A stretch of DNA of 64,000 bases from Shouchella tritolerans (GTDB lineage: Bacteria; Bacillota; Bacilli; Bacillales; Bacillaceae_D): NCBI RefSeq assembly GCF_025770735.1, contig NZ_JAODPB010000002.1:1-64000 (forward strand), read 5' to 3'. Position 1 is the stretch's first letter. Every line of letters begins with the position of its first letter. Under the pieces are notes generated by a model. The model ran no database searches and was not told the origin of the DNA. It saw only the letters and a list, made by a program, of their open reading frames with translations. Both the position numbers and the translations under genes were made by a program. Below are positions 36,499 to 44,900 of this stretch, piece by piece.

Positions 36499-36594
36499 TT
36501 AGCTCGACCATTTTTTCTACCATTGCTCCTTATTCAAGGGATTTCACTAAGGATGGGGAAGTAATTTTGTCTGTCCGTTGTAGGTAAATGTACT

Positions 36595-36618
36595 TATAAT
36601 TAATCTATAATCGATTAT
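36595..36618 (+). promoter_or_regulatory. Promoter/operator of the PRD operon
   Basis: A TATAAT -10 candidate (36595–36600) is followed by a palindrome ATAATCGATTAT (36607–36618), 32 bp before the regulator's ATG. The -35 is unclear. The PRD regulator itself probably binds here. Confidence 0.4.
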
Positions 36619-36649
36619 GAATCACGACTACTAGTAGAGTGGTGAAATC

Positions 36650-38497
36650 ATGCTAAGCGCAAGGGAATTTCATTTAACAAATAAGCTGTTGAATACGAAA
36701 GCTCCGATTAGAATCAAAGATTTGTCAATCGAGTTTGGGGTGAGCACAAGAGCGATTAAGTATGACCTTGAAAATGTTCGCAAATGGTTTAAGTTGCAAG
36801 GGACGATCGTCAATTCCCAGACAAGCAAGGGGATTTGGCTTCAATGCAGTGATCGGGAGCGTGCTGAATTAAGGCGGATTTTGGCACAATTCAAGCGATC
36901 GCAAATTTACCCAGATCAAACGATGCGTGTCAGAAAGATTATTCTGACCCTGTTATGGACGAATGATTATAAAACGGCTGCTCGGTTATCGGAGATGCTA
37001 GCGGTGAGCAGAAACACGATTTTAAGCGATTTGAATCATGTAGACGAGTTTTTAAAGTCATGGAATATTGAGTTGGAGCGAAAGCAAAGAACAGGGTATC
37101 GCCTTCATGGCAATGAACTGCAGCTGCGGCTGATGCTTGAGCATATTATTTACAACAGCTTAGATGATTATCAAATCTATAAGCTGACGACTCGAATTAC
37201 GAAAAAAGAGCGGCAAATCGAGATTGGCACGATATTGGAAGAGCCATTAAAACCTATTTATGAAATAGCTGAAAGTCATATGAGCGCGTTCTATTCGCCA
37301 TCCTTGGCGTCTTTGTTGCGGCTCTCTGATTTGTTGAAATTCCTACTGCGGCTCACCTTTTCGGTTAAAAGATTAACGATGGGGCGTACCATTCATAGCT
37401 ATCGGATGTTGGAGCGCTCTCATGACCAAGATGATCTCTCCTTGTTTCTAGTGACCGTGATGGAGAAGGTCTACACAGATATGCAGTTGCCGTTGCTCGA
37501 GGAAGAATACGCGTATGTATCAGGAAATATAGAAAAAGCATCTGAACAAATGGACATCGTCGACATTACCGAGAAGATGATTCAGTATGTAGGCGAGCAA
37601 GAAGGAATCAACTATAAAAAGGATCCTAAACTTTATAGCAATCTGCTCTCTCATTTGTCACTGAGGCTTCAAAATGGCTCATTTTATTTAAATGAAATGA
37701 ACCCAATGGAGGACGAAGTGAAAAGAAACCATGCGTCTCTATTTCAAAGCGTCAAGGAAGCTTGCCGCAAGTATGTGAAACAACACACATTGGTAGCCCA
37801 AGATTCTTTTATCTCTTTTATTGTTTTGCACTTCCTCGTTTCTTATGAAAATACATTTAAACCAAAAAAGAAACTAAAAGTTTTATATGTATGTTCAACA
37901 GGAAGAGGGGTTGCCCGGTTAATCAAAAATCGGGTAGAAAAAGAAATTCCTGCCGTCGATATTGTCTGTTATTGTTCCTTGCTTGAAGTGGAAGAGATTT
38001 GTCAGGCCGAAGAGGTGGATTTGATCATCAGCGTTTTTCCGGTGGAAGCCGCCGTTCCTGTTGTCGTTGTCGAGCCGCTGCCTGCAAAAAGAGATATCGA
38101 GGAAATTCGCAAACAAGTCCGAGCGATGATCGGTTCAGACGATGAGCAGACGAACGAGCTGCTGGAGAACAATGAGTTTACGATAAGTGAAGATAGTGAG
38201 AACCTCAGCCAGGAGATTATTTTAAAAGGCTTTGAAGCTGCTCACGCATTATTGGAAGCCTTTCCAATTAAATCAGAAGAAAGATGGAAAAATGCGTTTA
38301 TGATGCACGTTTTTCTAATGGTTCACCGCTATTACTTTGATAAGCAATACGATCAGTACCTATATGCAAATTATCAGATGCTAGACAGCGACGAGAAAAT
38401 GTTCCATAGCGTGCAGCAAATTTTAAAGGACAAAGATTTACATGTTCACGAAGCTGAAATCATTACTCTTTTACAGTACTTAAAAAAATGGAAGTGA
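36650..38497 (+). CDS. PRD/EIIB transcriptional regulator (BglG/MtlR type)
   Basis: 615 aa. Two N-terminal HTHs (~5–47: IRIKDLSIEFGVSTRAIKYD; ~92–138: TAARLSEMLAVSRNTILSDL) indicate a DNA-binding activator rather than an RNA antiterminator. PRD-like regions follow (~170–400, with LYSNLLSHLSLRLQNGSFY). An EIIB(Gat)-like domain (~405–495) has the phosphocysteine loop VLYVCSTGRGVARLI. The last ~110 residues form another PRD-like helical domain with MMHVFLMVHRYYF. Control by PTS phosphorylation is expected. It lies 4 bp upstream of the amidohydrolase, so it is part of the operon it controls. Confidence 0.85.
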   Translation: MLSAREFHLTNKLLNTKAPIRIKDLSIEFGVSTRAIKYDLENVRKWFKLQGTIVNSQTSKGIWLQCSDRERAELRRILAQFKRSQIYPDQTMRVRKIILTLLWTNDYKTAARLSEMLAVSRNTILSDLNHVDEFLKSWNIELERKQRTGYRLHGNELQLRLMLEHIIYNSLDDYQIYKLTTRITKKERQIEIGTILEEPLKPIYEIAESHMSAFYSPSLASLLRLSDLLKFLLRLTFSVKRLTMGRTIHSYRMLERSHDQDDLSLFLVTVMEKVYTDMQLPLLEEEYAYVSGNIEKASEQMDIVDITEKMIQYVGEQEGINYKKDPKLYSNLLSHLSLRLQNGSFYLNEMNPMEDEVKRNHASLFQSVKEACRKYVKQHTLVAQDSFISFIVLHFLVSYENTFKPKKKLKVLYVCSTGRGVARLIKNRVEKEIPAVDIVCYCSLLEVEEICQAEEVDLIISVFPVEAAVPVVVVEPLPAKRDIEEIRKQVRAMIGSDDEQTNELLENNEFTISEDSENLSQEIILKGFEAAHALLEAFPIKSEERWKNAFMMHVFLMVHRYYFDKQYDQYLYANYQMLDSDEKMFHSVQQILKDKDLHVHEAEIITLLQYLKKWK

Positions 38498-38501
38498 TTG
38501 T

Positions 38502-39662
38502 ATGAATCAAGGCATCATCATCCAGAACGGCTTAGTGATTGACCCGGAAACCTCAACGATTAGCAAAAAAGAGATTGGCATCATCAATGGTGTTTTTACT
38601 GCAGTAGAAGATGTGATACAGGTAGGTGGAGAGATTCAGTATATCGATGCAACCAATCATTATGTTGCGCCAGGTTTGATCGACTTACATGCTCATGTTT
38701 TTGAAGATTATACCGAGCTGGGGATTGAGCCCGATTTAGTAGGGATCGATCAGGGAGTCACGACAATCGTCGATGCCGGCAGTGCTGGGTACGAGAACTA
38801 TCCAATCTTTAAGGAAACCGTGATCGAAAAAAGCAAGACAGAAATATTGGCCTTTTTAAATCTGTCACGAAAAGGCTTATGTAATGGCCTATCTGAGCTT
38901 GCCAAATTAGATGAGTTAATGACGCTAAAAGAAGCAAACGAGATCTTCCAACAAGAGCAGAGCCTTGTAGGCATAAAAGCGCGTATGAGCGGTTCCGTTG
39001 TGAAGAACAGTGGAATCAAGCCATTAGTCCACGCCAGACAGTTGGCAGACCGGCTTGGCAAACCAATCATGGTCCATATCGGGAATCCACCGCCGCCTTT
39101 ACATGAGATCTTTCCCCTTCTTCAACAGGGGGATATTGTCACGCATGCTTTTCATGGAAAGCAGCATGGAATTTTAACTGAATCAGGAGACATGATTCCG
39201 GAAGCAAGAAGTGCCATTGAAAGAGGTGTCCGCTTCGATGTGGGGCACGGCACTTCGAGCTTTAGCTATAAAACAATGAAAAGATTTAAGGACAATTATG
39301 ATCTCCCATTTACGATAAGCACAGATATTTATAAAAACAACTATGCAACTCCAGTAGGCAGCCTGATGGTGACGATGACCAAGCTTCTTGCACTAGGGTA
39401 CCCATTGACAGATGTTGTTGCCGCTGTAACAAAAAGAGCAGCCGATACGCTTCATTTAACAGAGCAAGGGACATTTCGACTTGGATCGATAGCAGATGTG
39501 ACGATATTCGGCCTCAAAGAAGAAGGAATGTCTACGCTCATTGATTCAGAAGGCGAACAACTGAGCTATTATCAAGTGCTTACCCCATATATAACCGTTA
39601 AGACTGGAAAGGTGGCATACACGAAGGAAAATGGAAGGGAAAGTGCAAGAATTATACCGTAA
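38502..39662 (+). CDS. Amidohydrolase/deacetylase family metallohydrolase
   Basis: 386 aa, dihydroorotase-like barrel of the EF_0837/AHA_3915 family. Metal motifs: HxH in GLIDLHAHVFEDY, the likely carbamylated Lys in GIKARMSGS, His in MVHIGNPPP and THAFHG, Asp in FDVGHGTSSF. The beta-sandwich at both ends closes the fold. It probably removes an acyl group from, or opens a cyclic amide in, the operon's substrate. Its 3' end overlaps the next gene by 32 bp, showing tight coupling. Confidence 0.82.
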   Translation: MNQGIIIQNGLVIDPETSTISKKEIGIINGVFTAVEDVIQVGGEIQYIDATNHYVAPGLIDLHAHVFEDYTELGIEPDLVGIDQGVTTIVDAGSAGYENYPIFKETVIEKSKTEILAFLNLSRKGLCNGLSELAKLDELMTLKEANEIFQQEQSLVGIKARMSGSVVKNSGIKPLVHARQLADRLGKPIMVHIGNPPPPLHEIFPLLQQGDIVTHAFHGKQHGILTESGDMIPEARSAIERGVRFDVGHGTSSFSYKTMKRFKDNYDLPFTISTDIYKNNYATPVGSLMVTMTKLLALGYPLTDVVAAVTKRAADTLHLTEQGTFRLGSIADVTIFGLKEEGMSTLIDSEGEQLSYYQVLTPYITVKTGKVAYTKENGRESARIIP

Positions 39663-39960
39663 GAGCGAAAACTCGGAATTATGCATGGAAGTGATGCGAT
39701 TTACAGAAAACCTATTCAGGCAAGAACATATTCAGATGACAGACGCGCAGAAGCTATCGTTATTGTCCCATCTTTCAGCGATGGTCTACCGTTCCACCCA
39801 TAAGGAACGAATCGAGCCTGTCGATAAACATCTATTTCAGGAAGTATCTAAGCAATCAATCGAAATGGCAGAAAAAGTGTGCAACAGATTGACGGATTTG
39901 CATGAGGATGAGAAGTACTTGCTTTCTATCCATTTTGAAACAGCTAAAATGAAGGCTTAA
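39631..39960 (+). CDS. PRD-domain small protein (EF_0829 family)
   Basis: 109 aa, almost entirely one PRD-like helical domain: VMRFTENLFRQEHIQMTDAQ, SLLSHLSAMVYRSTHKERIE, LLSIHFETAKM. There is no DNA-binding part. It has the conserved His positions of PRDs (SHLSAM, IHFE). It overlaps the upstream gene. It may act as a phospho-sensor or as a subunit of the neighbouring permease complex; the function is unknown. Confidence 0.75.
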   Translation: MEGKVQELYRKSENSELCMEVMRFTENLFRQEHIQMTDAQKLSLLSHLSAMVYRSTHKERIEPVDKHLFQEVSKQSIEMAEKVCNRLTDLHEDEKYLLSIHFETAKMKA

Positions 39961-39982
39961 TAATTGGAGGGGGAACGTCAAA

Positions 39983-40345
39983 ATGAGTCAAGTTGTGGTT
40001 GTTATTGGGGATCGTTTAGGCAAAGGGCATCATGTAGCAAAAGGTGTTGAAGCTGCTGGTGGGAAGGCGATTGTCATATCCGGCGTTGGTGCGGACATGC
40101 GCCTTGGTGATGTGATGCATACAGAGCATGCTGATATCGGTATTTCATTCTGTGGAAGCGGTGGAGCAGGTGCCATCACTGCGCAAACAAAATACGGCTA
40201 CCCAGCACATTATGGCATGCGTTCTGTTGATGAAGGCATCACAGCCATTAATGAAGGAAAAAAAGTACTCGGTTTTGGTTTTATGGATACAGAAGAGCTT
40301 GGCAAGAGAATTACGGAAGCCTATTTAGAGAAAGTGCAAGGGTAA
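39983..40345 (+). CDS. Glycine-rich SFCGSGGAGAIT protein (DUF2620-like)
   Basis: 120 aa soluble Rossmann-like protein. N-terminal strand and loop VVVVIGDRLGKGHH and the family signature ISFCGSGGAGAIT with Cys57. The signature recalls the phosphocysteine loop of PTS EIIB domains (C-G-x-G), though it sits mid-protein rather than at the N terminus. Strong Shine-Dalgarno GGAGGGGG. It always sits next to DUF4312–4310 genes in this gene cluster type (family knowledge). Function unknown. Confidence 0.78.
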   Translation: MSQVVVVIGDRLGKGHHVAKGVEAAGGKAIVISGVGADMRLGDVMHTEHADIGISFCGSGGAGAITAQTKYGYPAHYGMRSVDEGITAINEGKKVLGFGFMDTEELGKRITEAYLEKVQG

Positions 40346-40350
40346 ATCTG

Positions 40351-40704
40351 ATGGAGAAGATGGTCCAGCACACAGTGATAGTAAGTGGCAAAGGAAAGTC
40401 AAAGGAGCTTGCCATTAACACCGCGCTCGGGAAAATCCAGAGAAAAGTGATGGATGAGTATAAAGCGATGATTATCCGTATTGAACCTGTAAGCATCCAT
40501 GTTAATGAAGCAATTGAGCATACGTACACGGAGCGCTTTTTGCTCTTTTTCTTCCCGAGAAAAAGAAGCGAGTATACGGTCAAGATAGAAGTGGATGTAA
40601 AGATTACACTGCTGAAAGTAGAGGAGATTCCTTTTAAAAAAATCGAGTCGCCTGATGGGATTGTAAATCATATTTTCCGCAATGGGCAAGTAGCGGATAA
40701 ATAG
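40351..40704 (+). CDS. DUF4312 family protein
   Basis: 117 aa, mixed alpha/beta, no membrane segment. Signatures: VSGKGKSKELAINTALGKIQ, IRIEPVSIHVNEAIEHTYTE and a RFLLFFFPRKRSEY strand pair. It starts 5 bp after the glycine-rich gene's stop. Likely the second soluble subunit of the transporter-like assembly; biochemical role unknown. Confidence 0.78.
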   Translation: MEKMVQHTVIVSGKGKSKELAINTALGKIQRKVMDEYKAMIIRIEPVSIHVNEAIEHTYTERFLLFFFPRKRSEYTVKIEVDVKITLLKVEEIPFKKIESPDGIVNHIFRNGQVADK

Positions 40705-40718
40705 CGGAGGAGAAACAT

Positions 40719-41504
40719 ATGGAGATGATAGAGGTAGCAATAAAATCAATCATTATTGGTGCTTTTGTCGGTGTCGGTGTCGGTGCTGGGGCTGCCCGGA
40801 TGTTCCATGCACCAAAAGCACAAGGAATGGGGGCATTCCGGACACTTGGGGAGCTAAATGCCTGTGCGGGAGATGCGGCATCCCACTTTTCATTCGGATT
40901 AGGCTTCTTCTTTAATGCGTGGGCGTCCTCTGTCGGGGCAGGTGCCTTCACACAAGATGTTGACCACCGCATCATTCCTAACTGGGCGGCAGCGGTATTA
41001 ATGCGCAAAGGCAAGCGCCCAGAAGATACGCTACATAATCCGAAAAAAATGGCGATTTCAGGCGGCATTATTGGGATTATCGTCGTTGCCTTTTTGAACT
41101 TAACAGCTTCTGCGATTCCGGAATCATTGCAAGCGATTGCCGTCCACGTCCTTGTGCCGGCAGCAAATTTGTTAATCGATCCGATTATGCCCGTCATTTT
41201 CTGGTTGGCCGCATTAGACGCTGGCAAGCGCTCTGGTTTCTGGGGCACGATTTTCGGTGGTGCTGCCCATTTGATTATGGGGAATGCTGTTCCAGGTGTG
41301 GTGCTTGGAATATTAATCGGCAAGGGAGTCGACGATAGCGGTTGGACGAAAGTAACGAAGACATTGCTTATTTCTGTTATCGTTCTCTTTATTTTAAGCG
41401 CATTTTTCCGTGGCTTCGATATTCAGTTATTGGAGAGCATGAACATGGCTCCACCAGAATGGCTTTTAGACTTTCATAAACTGTTAGGATTAGAGGTGAA
41501 GTAA
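40719..41504 (+). CDS. DUF4311 family membrane protein
   Basis: 261 aa with about six membrane segments. Glycine/alanine-rich start (IIGAFVGVGVGAGAARMFHA), then a charged loop MGAFRTLGELNACAGD, and a second half with GIIVVAFLNLTASAIP and GNAVPGVVLGILIGKGVDD. It resembles a permease rather than an enzyme. The stop is one base before the GTG of DUF4310, so the two are translationally coupled and probably form a heteromeric channel or carrier. Confidence 0.8.
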   Translation: MEMIEVAIKSIIIGAFVGVGVGAGAARMFHAPKAQGMGAFRTLGELNACAGDAASHFSFGLGFFFNAWASSVGAGAFTQDVDHRIIPNWAAAVLMRKGKRPEDTLHNPKKMAISGGIIGIIVVAFLNLTASAIPESLQAIAVHVLVPAANLLIDPIMPVIFWLAALDAGKRSGFWGTIFGGAAHLIMGNAVPGVVLGILIGKGVDDSGWTKVTKTLLISVIVLFILSAFFRGFDIQLLESMNMAPPEWLLDFHKLLGLEVK

Positions 41505-41505
41505 G

Positions 41506-42180
41506 GTGACAACGCAATCAGAGTCTCTCGCTGAAAAAGATATGTATAAAACGTTTTGGTATGCGGACTGGTCCTTTCCCATTTTTGTCGCCCTTCTTTC
41601 GTCAGGCATTTTTGCCGGAACGCATATGTACTATGTGTATAAAATTGGCGCTTTTAATGATGTAGCAATTGTCGCTATGTTGGAAGCCGGGATTCAAGGA
41701 GCAGGCTACGGGGCAGCAGCCGCTTTTGGAGCGAGCTTTTTATTCGCCCGCGTGTTGGAAGGAGCGCTCGTAGGGATATTAGATATTGGCGGATCCCTGC
41801 AAACAGGTCTTGGCATAGGCGTGCCGGCGATCCTGCTAGCGTCGGGTATCACAGCCCCGATTGAAAATTTTATCCTTTCCTTGCTAACAGGCGCTTTGTT
41901 AGGGGCACTCGTTGGCTATGCCATTTTAGCGATACGCAAATTAACAGTCGGTCAATCCAACTCTACGTTTGGTGCTGATATTATGATGGGCGCAGGAAAT
42001 ACATCGGGCCGCTTTCTCGGACCGTTAATTGTCCTTTCTGCAGCAAGTGCCTCGATCCCCATTGGAATTGGTTCAACCATTGGTGCGGCGATTTTCTATA
42101 TATGGAAAAAGCCAGTAGCAGGCGGAGCGATTTTAGGCGCCATGATTTTTGGCGCAATATTTCCAATCTCTTTAGAATAG
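41506..42180 (+). CDS. DUF4310 family membrane protein
   Basis: 224 aa with about five to six membrane segments: FPIFVALLSSGIFAGTHMYY, GYGAAAAFGASFLFARVLEG, and a glycine-rich ILGAMIFGAIFPISLE C terminus. Like DUF4311 it has repeated GxGxxxG helix-packing motifs. GTG start. Probable partner subunit of DUF4311. Confidence 0.8.
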   Translation: MTTQSESLAEKDMYKTFWYADWSFPIFVALLSSGIFAGTHMYYVYKIGAFNDVAIVAMLEAGIQGAGYGAAAAFGASFLFARVLEGALVGILDIGGSLQTGLGIGVPAILLASGITAPIENFILSLLTGALLGALVGYAILAIRKLTVGQSNSTFGADIMMGAGNTSGRFLGPLIVLSAASASIPIGIGSTIGAAIFYIWKKPVAGGAILGAMIFGAIFPISLE

Positions 42181-42192
42181 GATGAGTGAGCG

Positions 42193-43305
42193 ATGAGTTT
42201 TTTTGCACAGTTGGGTCTTCGTAAAGTCATTAACGCCAGTGGGAAAATGACGGCTCTAGGTGCGTCTGCAGTCAGTGATAAAGTCGCAGATGCGCTAAAG
42301 CGTGCCGCGCAAGATTATGTCGATATCGATGAAATGATGGAATTCGCCGGCAGTGTGATCGCTGAATACACAGGAGCGGAAGACGGCTGCCCTACATGCG
42401 GCGCAGCCGCAGGAATTGCCATCGCCACAGCTTCGGTGATAACCGGAAAAAATCTTTCATTAATCGAAAGAATGCCGGACTCCGAAGGGCTCAGGAATGA
42501 AGTGATTATTCAAAAAGGCCAGCAAGTTCATTTTGGTGCCAGCATTGCCCAAATGGTGCGAATGGGTGGCGGGAAACCTGTCGAGGTTGGCAATGCGAAT
42601 AAGGTCGAAGCGGATCATATCGAACAGGCGATTACAGAGAAAACAGCCGCACTTCTCTATATAAAATCCCATCATGCTGTTCAAAAAGGCATGCAGTCCC
42701 TTGAAACAATGATGAGGATTGCTAAGGAACACCAGTTACCATTCATTGTTGATGCAGCGGCAGAAGAAGATTTTCAAACATATATCCGAATGGGAGCAGA
42801 TATCGTTATTTACAGTGGGGGAAAAGCATTGGAAGGTCCCACTTCTGGTTTGATTTGCGGGAAAAAGAAATGGATGGAAGCGTGCCGCATGCAATACAAA
42901 GGGGTTGGCCGGCCAATGAAAGTTGGGAAAGAAGGAGTTGCCGGACTTATCGCCGCTTTGAAACAATATCCGCTTAAGGAAGACAATGGCGATGAACAAA
43001 TTGAACGTATGACAAAGCTGGCCGATGCTTTGGCGGATGTGAAAGGATTACATTGTTCGATCAAACAAGACGAGGCCGGAAGAGCGATTTATCGTGCGCA
43101 AATTCAAGTCGATCCTAGCAAAGCAGGCATGACAGCGGCAGAGCTTCTCCACCGTCTTGAATCAGGCAACCCAGCCATCTTTTTACGCCATCATTATGTA
43201 AATGTTGGGATTTTATCAGTTGACCCCCGTCCTTTACTGAAAGGACAAGAAGACATCATTGCAAGTGAAATCAAACGGATAGTGAAAGAGGGGCAGTCCT
43301 CATGA
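42193..43305 (+). CDS. DgaE-like PLP-dependent ammonia-lyase (SelA-related)
   Basis: 370 aa fold-type I PLP enzyme of the SelA-related family. YSGGKALEGPTSG carries the PLP-binding Lys, VDAAAEEDF supplies the pyridine-ring Asp, and GCPTCGAAAGIAIAT forms the phosphate cup. Salmonella DgaE, D-glucosaminate-6-phosphate ammonia-lyase, is the closest characterised type. It would convert a 2-amino-2-deoxy-gluconate phosphate to KDG-P and ammonia. It overlaps the next gene by 4 bp. Symbol not assigned because the substrate is unproven. Confidence 0.8.
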   Translation: MSFFAQLGLRKVINASGKMTALGASAVSDKVADALKRAAQDYVDIDEMMEFAGSVIAEYTGAEDGCPTCGAAAGIAIATASVITGKNLSLIERMPDSEGLRNEVIIQKGQQVHFGASIAQMVRMGGGKPVEVGNANKVEADHIEQAITEKTAALLYIKSHHAVQKGMQSLETMMRIAKEHQLPFIVDAAAEEDFQTYIRMGADIVIYSGGKALEGPTSGLICGKKKWMEACRMQYKGVGRPMKVGKEGVAGLIAALKQYPLKEDNGDEQIERMTKLADALADVKGLHCSIKQDEAGRAIYRAQIQVDPSKAGMTAAELLHRLESGNPAIFLRHHYVNVGILSVDPRPLLKGQEDIIASEIKRIVKEGQSS

Positions 43306-44018
43306 ACCAAAAAGTCATTTTCAACGTATTGGCCAAAGATGTAGAAAACGCAAAAGAGTTAGTGCAAGTTGCTGGAGACCGTGTGCTCATAGGCGTAATG
43401 GTCAAACATTTTCCATCGGCCAAAGAAGCCATTGAACAGGTGGAATTGTATAAAAACAACGATATTCCTGTTTCAGTAGGGCTAGGTGCTGGCGACCCTG
43501 CGATGTGGAAAATCGTTGCTGATGTTTCCGCCAAGACGGTGCCAAACCATATCAATCAAGTCTTTCCAGCAGCTGGCTATACACGTGGGCGAATGAGCGA
43601 GCTAAAGGCGTCAACGACACTCGTCAATGCACTGATCGAACCAACTGGGACAGCTGGTCAGGTCTATATTTCCACTGGGCCTCACAGTGCTAATTTCAAA
43701 GAAAAAGTTTCCTGTGAACTGGCTGCGGCCATGCTTGCTGAAATTGGTGTAGATTCCGTCAAGTTTTATCCGATCGATGGAGAAAAACGTCTTGATGAAG
43801 TCGCAGCAATGGTCAAAGCAGCTGTCAATGCCGGTTTAACGATCTTTGAGCCGACAGGAGGAATCGACTTGGACAATGTCGAGCGCATCGTCCAAGTCTG
43901 TCTCGACAACGGGGCAAAAACGGTGATTCCTCATTTGTATACATCACTGATTGACCAAAAGACTGGCAAAACAGAAGTGGAGAAAATCAAGCAGTTAATC
44001 AGCTTAGAATGGAAGTAA
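43302..44018 (+). CDS. DgaF-like 2-keto-3-deoxy-6-phosphogluconate aldolase
   Basis: 238 aa class I aldolase barrel of the EF_0839/DgaF family. Key blocks: VMVKHFPSAKEAIEQV, VSVGLGAGDPAMWKIVADVS, GVDSVKFYPIDGEKRL (candidate Schiff-base Lys in VKFYP) and FEPTGGIDLDNV. It would split KDG-P to pyruvate and glyceraldehyde-3-phosphate, the step after DgaE. Starts inside the dgaE stop (ATGA overlap). Confidence 0.82.
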   Translation: MNQKVIFNVLAKDVENAKELVQVAGDRVLIGVMVKHFPSAKEAIEQVELYKNNDIPVSVGLGAGDPAMWKIVADVSAKTVPNHINQVFPAAGYTRGRMSELKASTTLVNALIEPTGTAGQVYISTGPHSANFKEKVSCELAAAMLAEIGVDSVKFYPIDGEKRLDEVAAMVKAAVNAGLTIFEPTGGIDLDNVERIVQVCLDNGAKTVIPHLYTSLIDQKTGKTEVEKIKQLISLEWK

Positions 44019-44022
44019 AAGG

Positions 44023-44662
44023 ATGAAAAAGAAAGGCGCATATGCAGTCATTTTTGATATGGACGGTGTGATTGTAGACAGTGAGCCTGTTTATATCGGC
44101 AATTAAAGATTTCTGTTCCCGAGGAAATCAGATTGCAATTGATTGGTGGCTGCACAAAACGGAAATGGCAATTGATTAAGGAGCATTGTGTGCTTTCCCA
44201 AACGGTAGAAGAACTAACCCAATATCAGTACGAATACTTTCAAGGAAAAGAATGTTGCTTTAAGGACATTCAATTTCCCGCAGTCCGGCTTTAATTGAAA
44301 GCCTTAAAAGCAATGGAGTCCGTATAGCATTGGCATCTTCGTCTGACAGAGAGAGAATCAACCGAATAGTAACAGATTGTGGATTGGCGCATCTATTCGA
44401 TGTGGTTGTGAGCGGAGAAGAATTTGCGGATAGCAAGCCGGATCCAGAGATTTTCCTGCAGACGGCGAAATGGCTCGGCCAAGCTCCGGAACCATGCATT
44501 GTCATTGAAGACTCATCGAATGGCTTACTAGCAGCAACCCGAGCAGGCATGAAAAAAGGTGGGGGAAAGCATCGGTCTATTGCAATGGATTTATCGCTGG
44601 CAGATATCACAATCGATTCATTGGAACAGTTAAGCCCTACCCTGTTAGAAGAGATGGTATAA
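44023..44662 (+). pseudogene. HAD phosphatase/phosphoglucomutase-like, multiply frameshifted
   Basis: It opens MKKKGAYAVIFDMDGVIVDS with an intact DxD motif I, then stops at GN. Another frame reads VPEEIRLQLIGGCTKRKWQL and a third continues ALASSSDRERINRIV, DSKPDPEIFLQ, CIVIEDSSNGLLAA. At least two frame breaks are present. It lies 4 bp after dgaF, so it once belonged to the operon, perhaps as the sugar-phosphate phosphatase or mutase. Confidence 0.85.
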
Positions 44663-44669
44663 GCTCACT

Positions 44670-44708
44670 TGAAGGAGAAAAGCGAGAAAGGCGCTTTTCT
44701 CCTTTTTG
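44670..44708 (+). terminator. Terminator of the PRD–DUF4310 operon
   Basis: The stem AAGGAGAAAAGC/GCTTTTCTCCTT is followed by TTT. It ends the ~8-kb operon. Confidence 0.85.
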
Positions 44709-44715
44709 GTATAGT

Positions 44716-44750
44716 GGAATCAAGTTTTCTGTAAGACAAGAAAAACTTGA
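44716..44750. repeat. GGAATCAAGTTTT hairpin, related to 10876
   Basis: TCAAGTTTT and AAAACTTGA arms around CTGTAAGACAAG. It shares the opening GGAATCAAGTTTT and the inner AGACAAGAA with the hairpin at 10876–10918. Possibly a small dispersed repeat. Confidence 0.5.
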
Positions 44751-44772
44751 CGTTCAGGATCGCTTCCTTTAA

Positions 44773-44862
44773 TATACTAAATGTAAAGCTTTACATATAT
44801 GTTTTAACTTTGTTGTGTGAGGCTTTACATTATTTATTACTCCAAAATGTAAAGCTTTACAT
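44773..44862 (+). promoter_or_regulatory. Sucrose promoter with ScrR operators
   Basis: A -10 candidate TATACT (44773–44778) is followed at once by the perfect 16-bp palindrome ATGTAAAGCTTTACAT (44781–44796). An identical copy is at 44847–44862, and an imperfect one (GTGTGAGGCTTTACAT) is at 44815–44830 between them. Centres are 32–34 bp apart. The LacI-type repressor encoded at 47894 is the likely binder. Confidence 0.8.
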
Positions 44863-44900
44863 TAAATTGATTGAATTCAAATCTGAAACGAGGGGAAATC

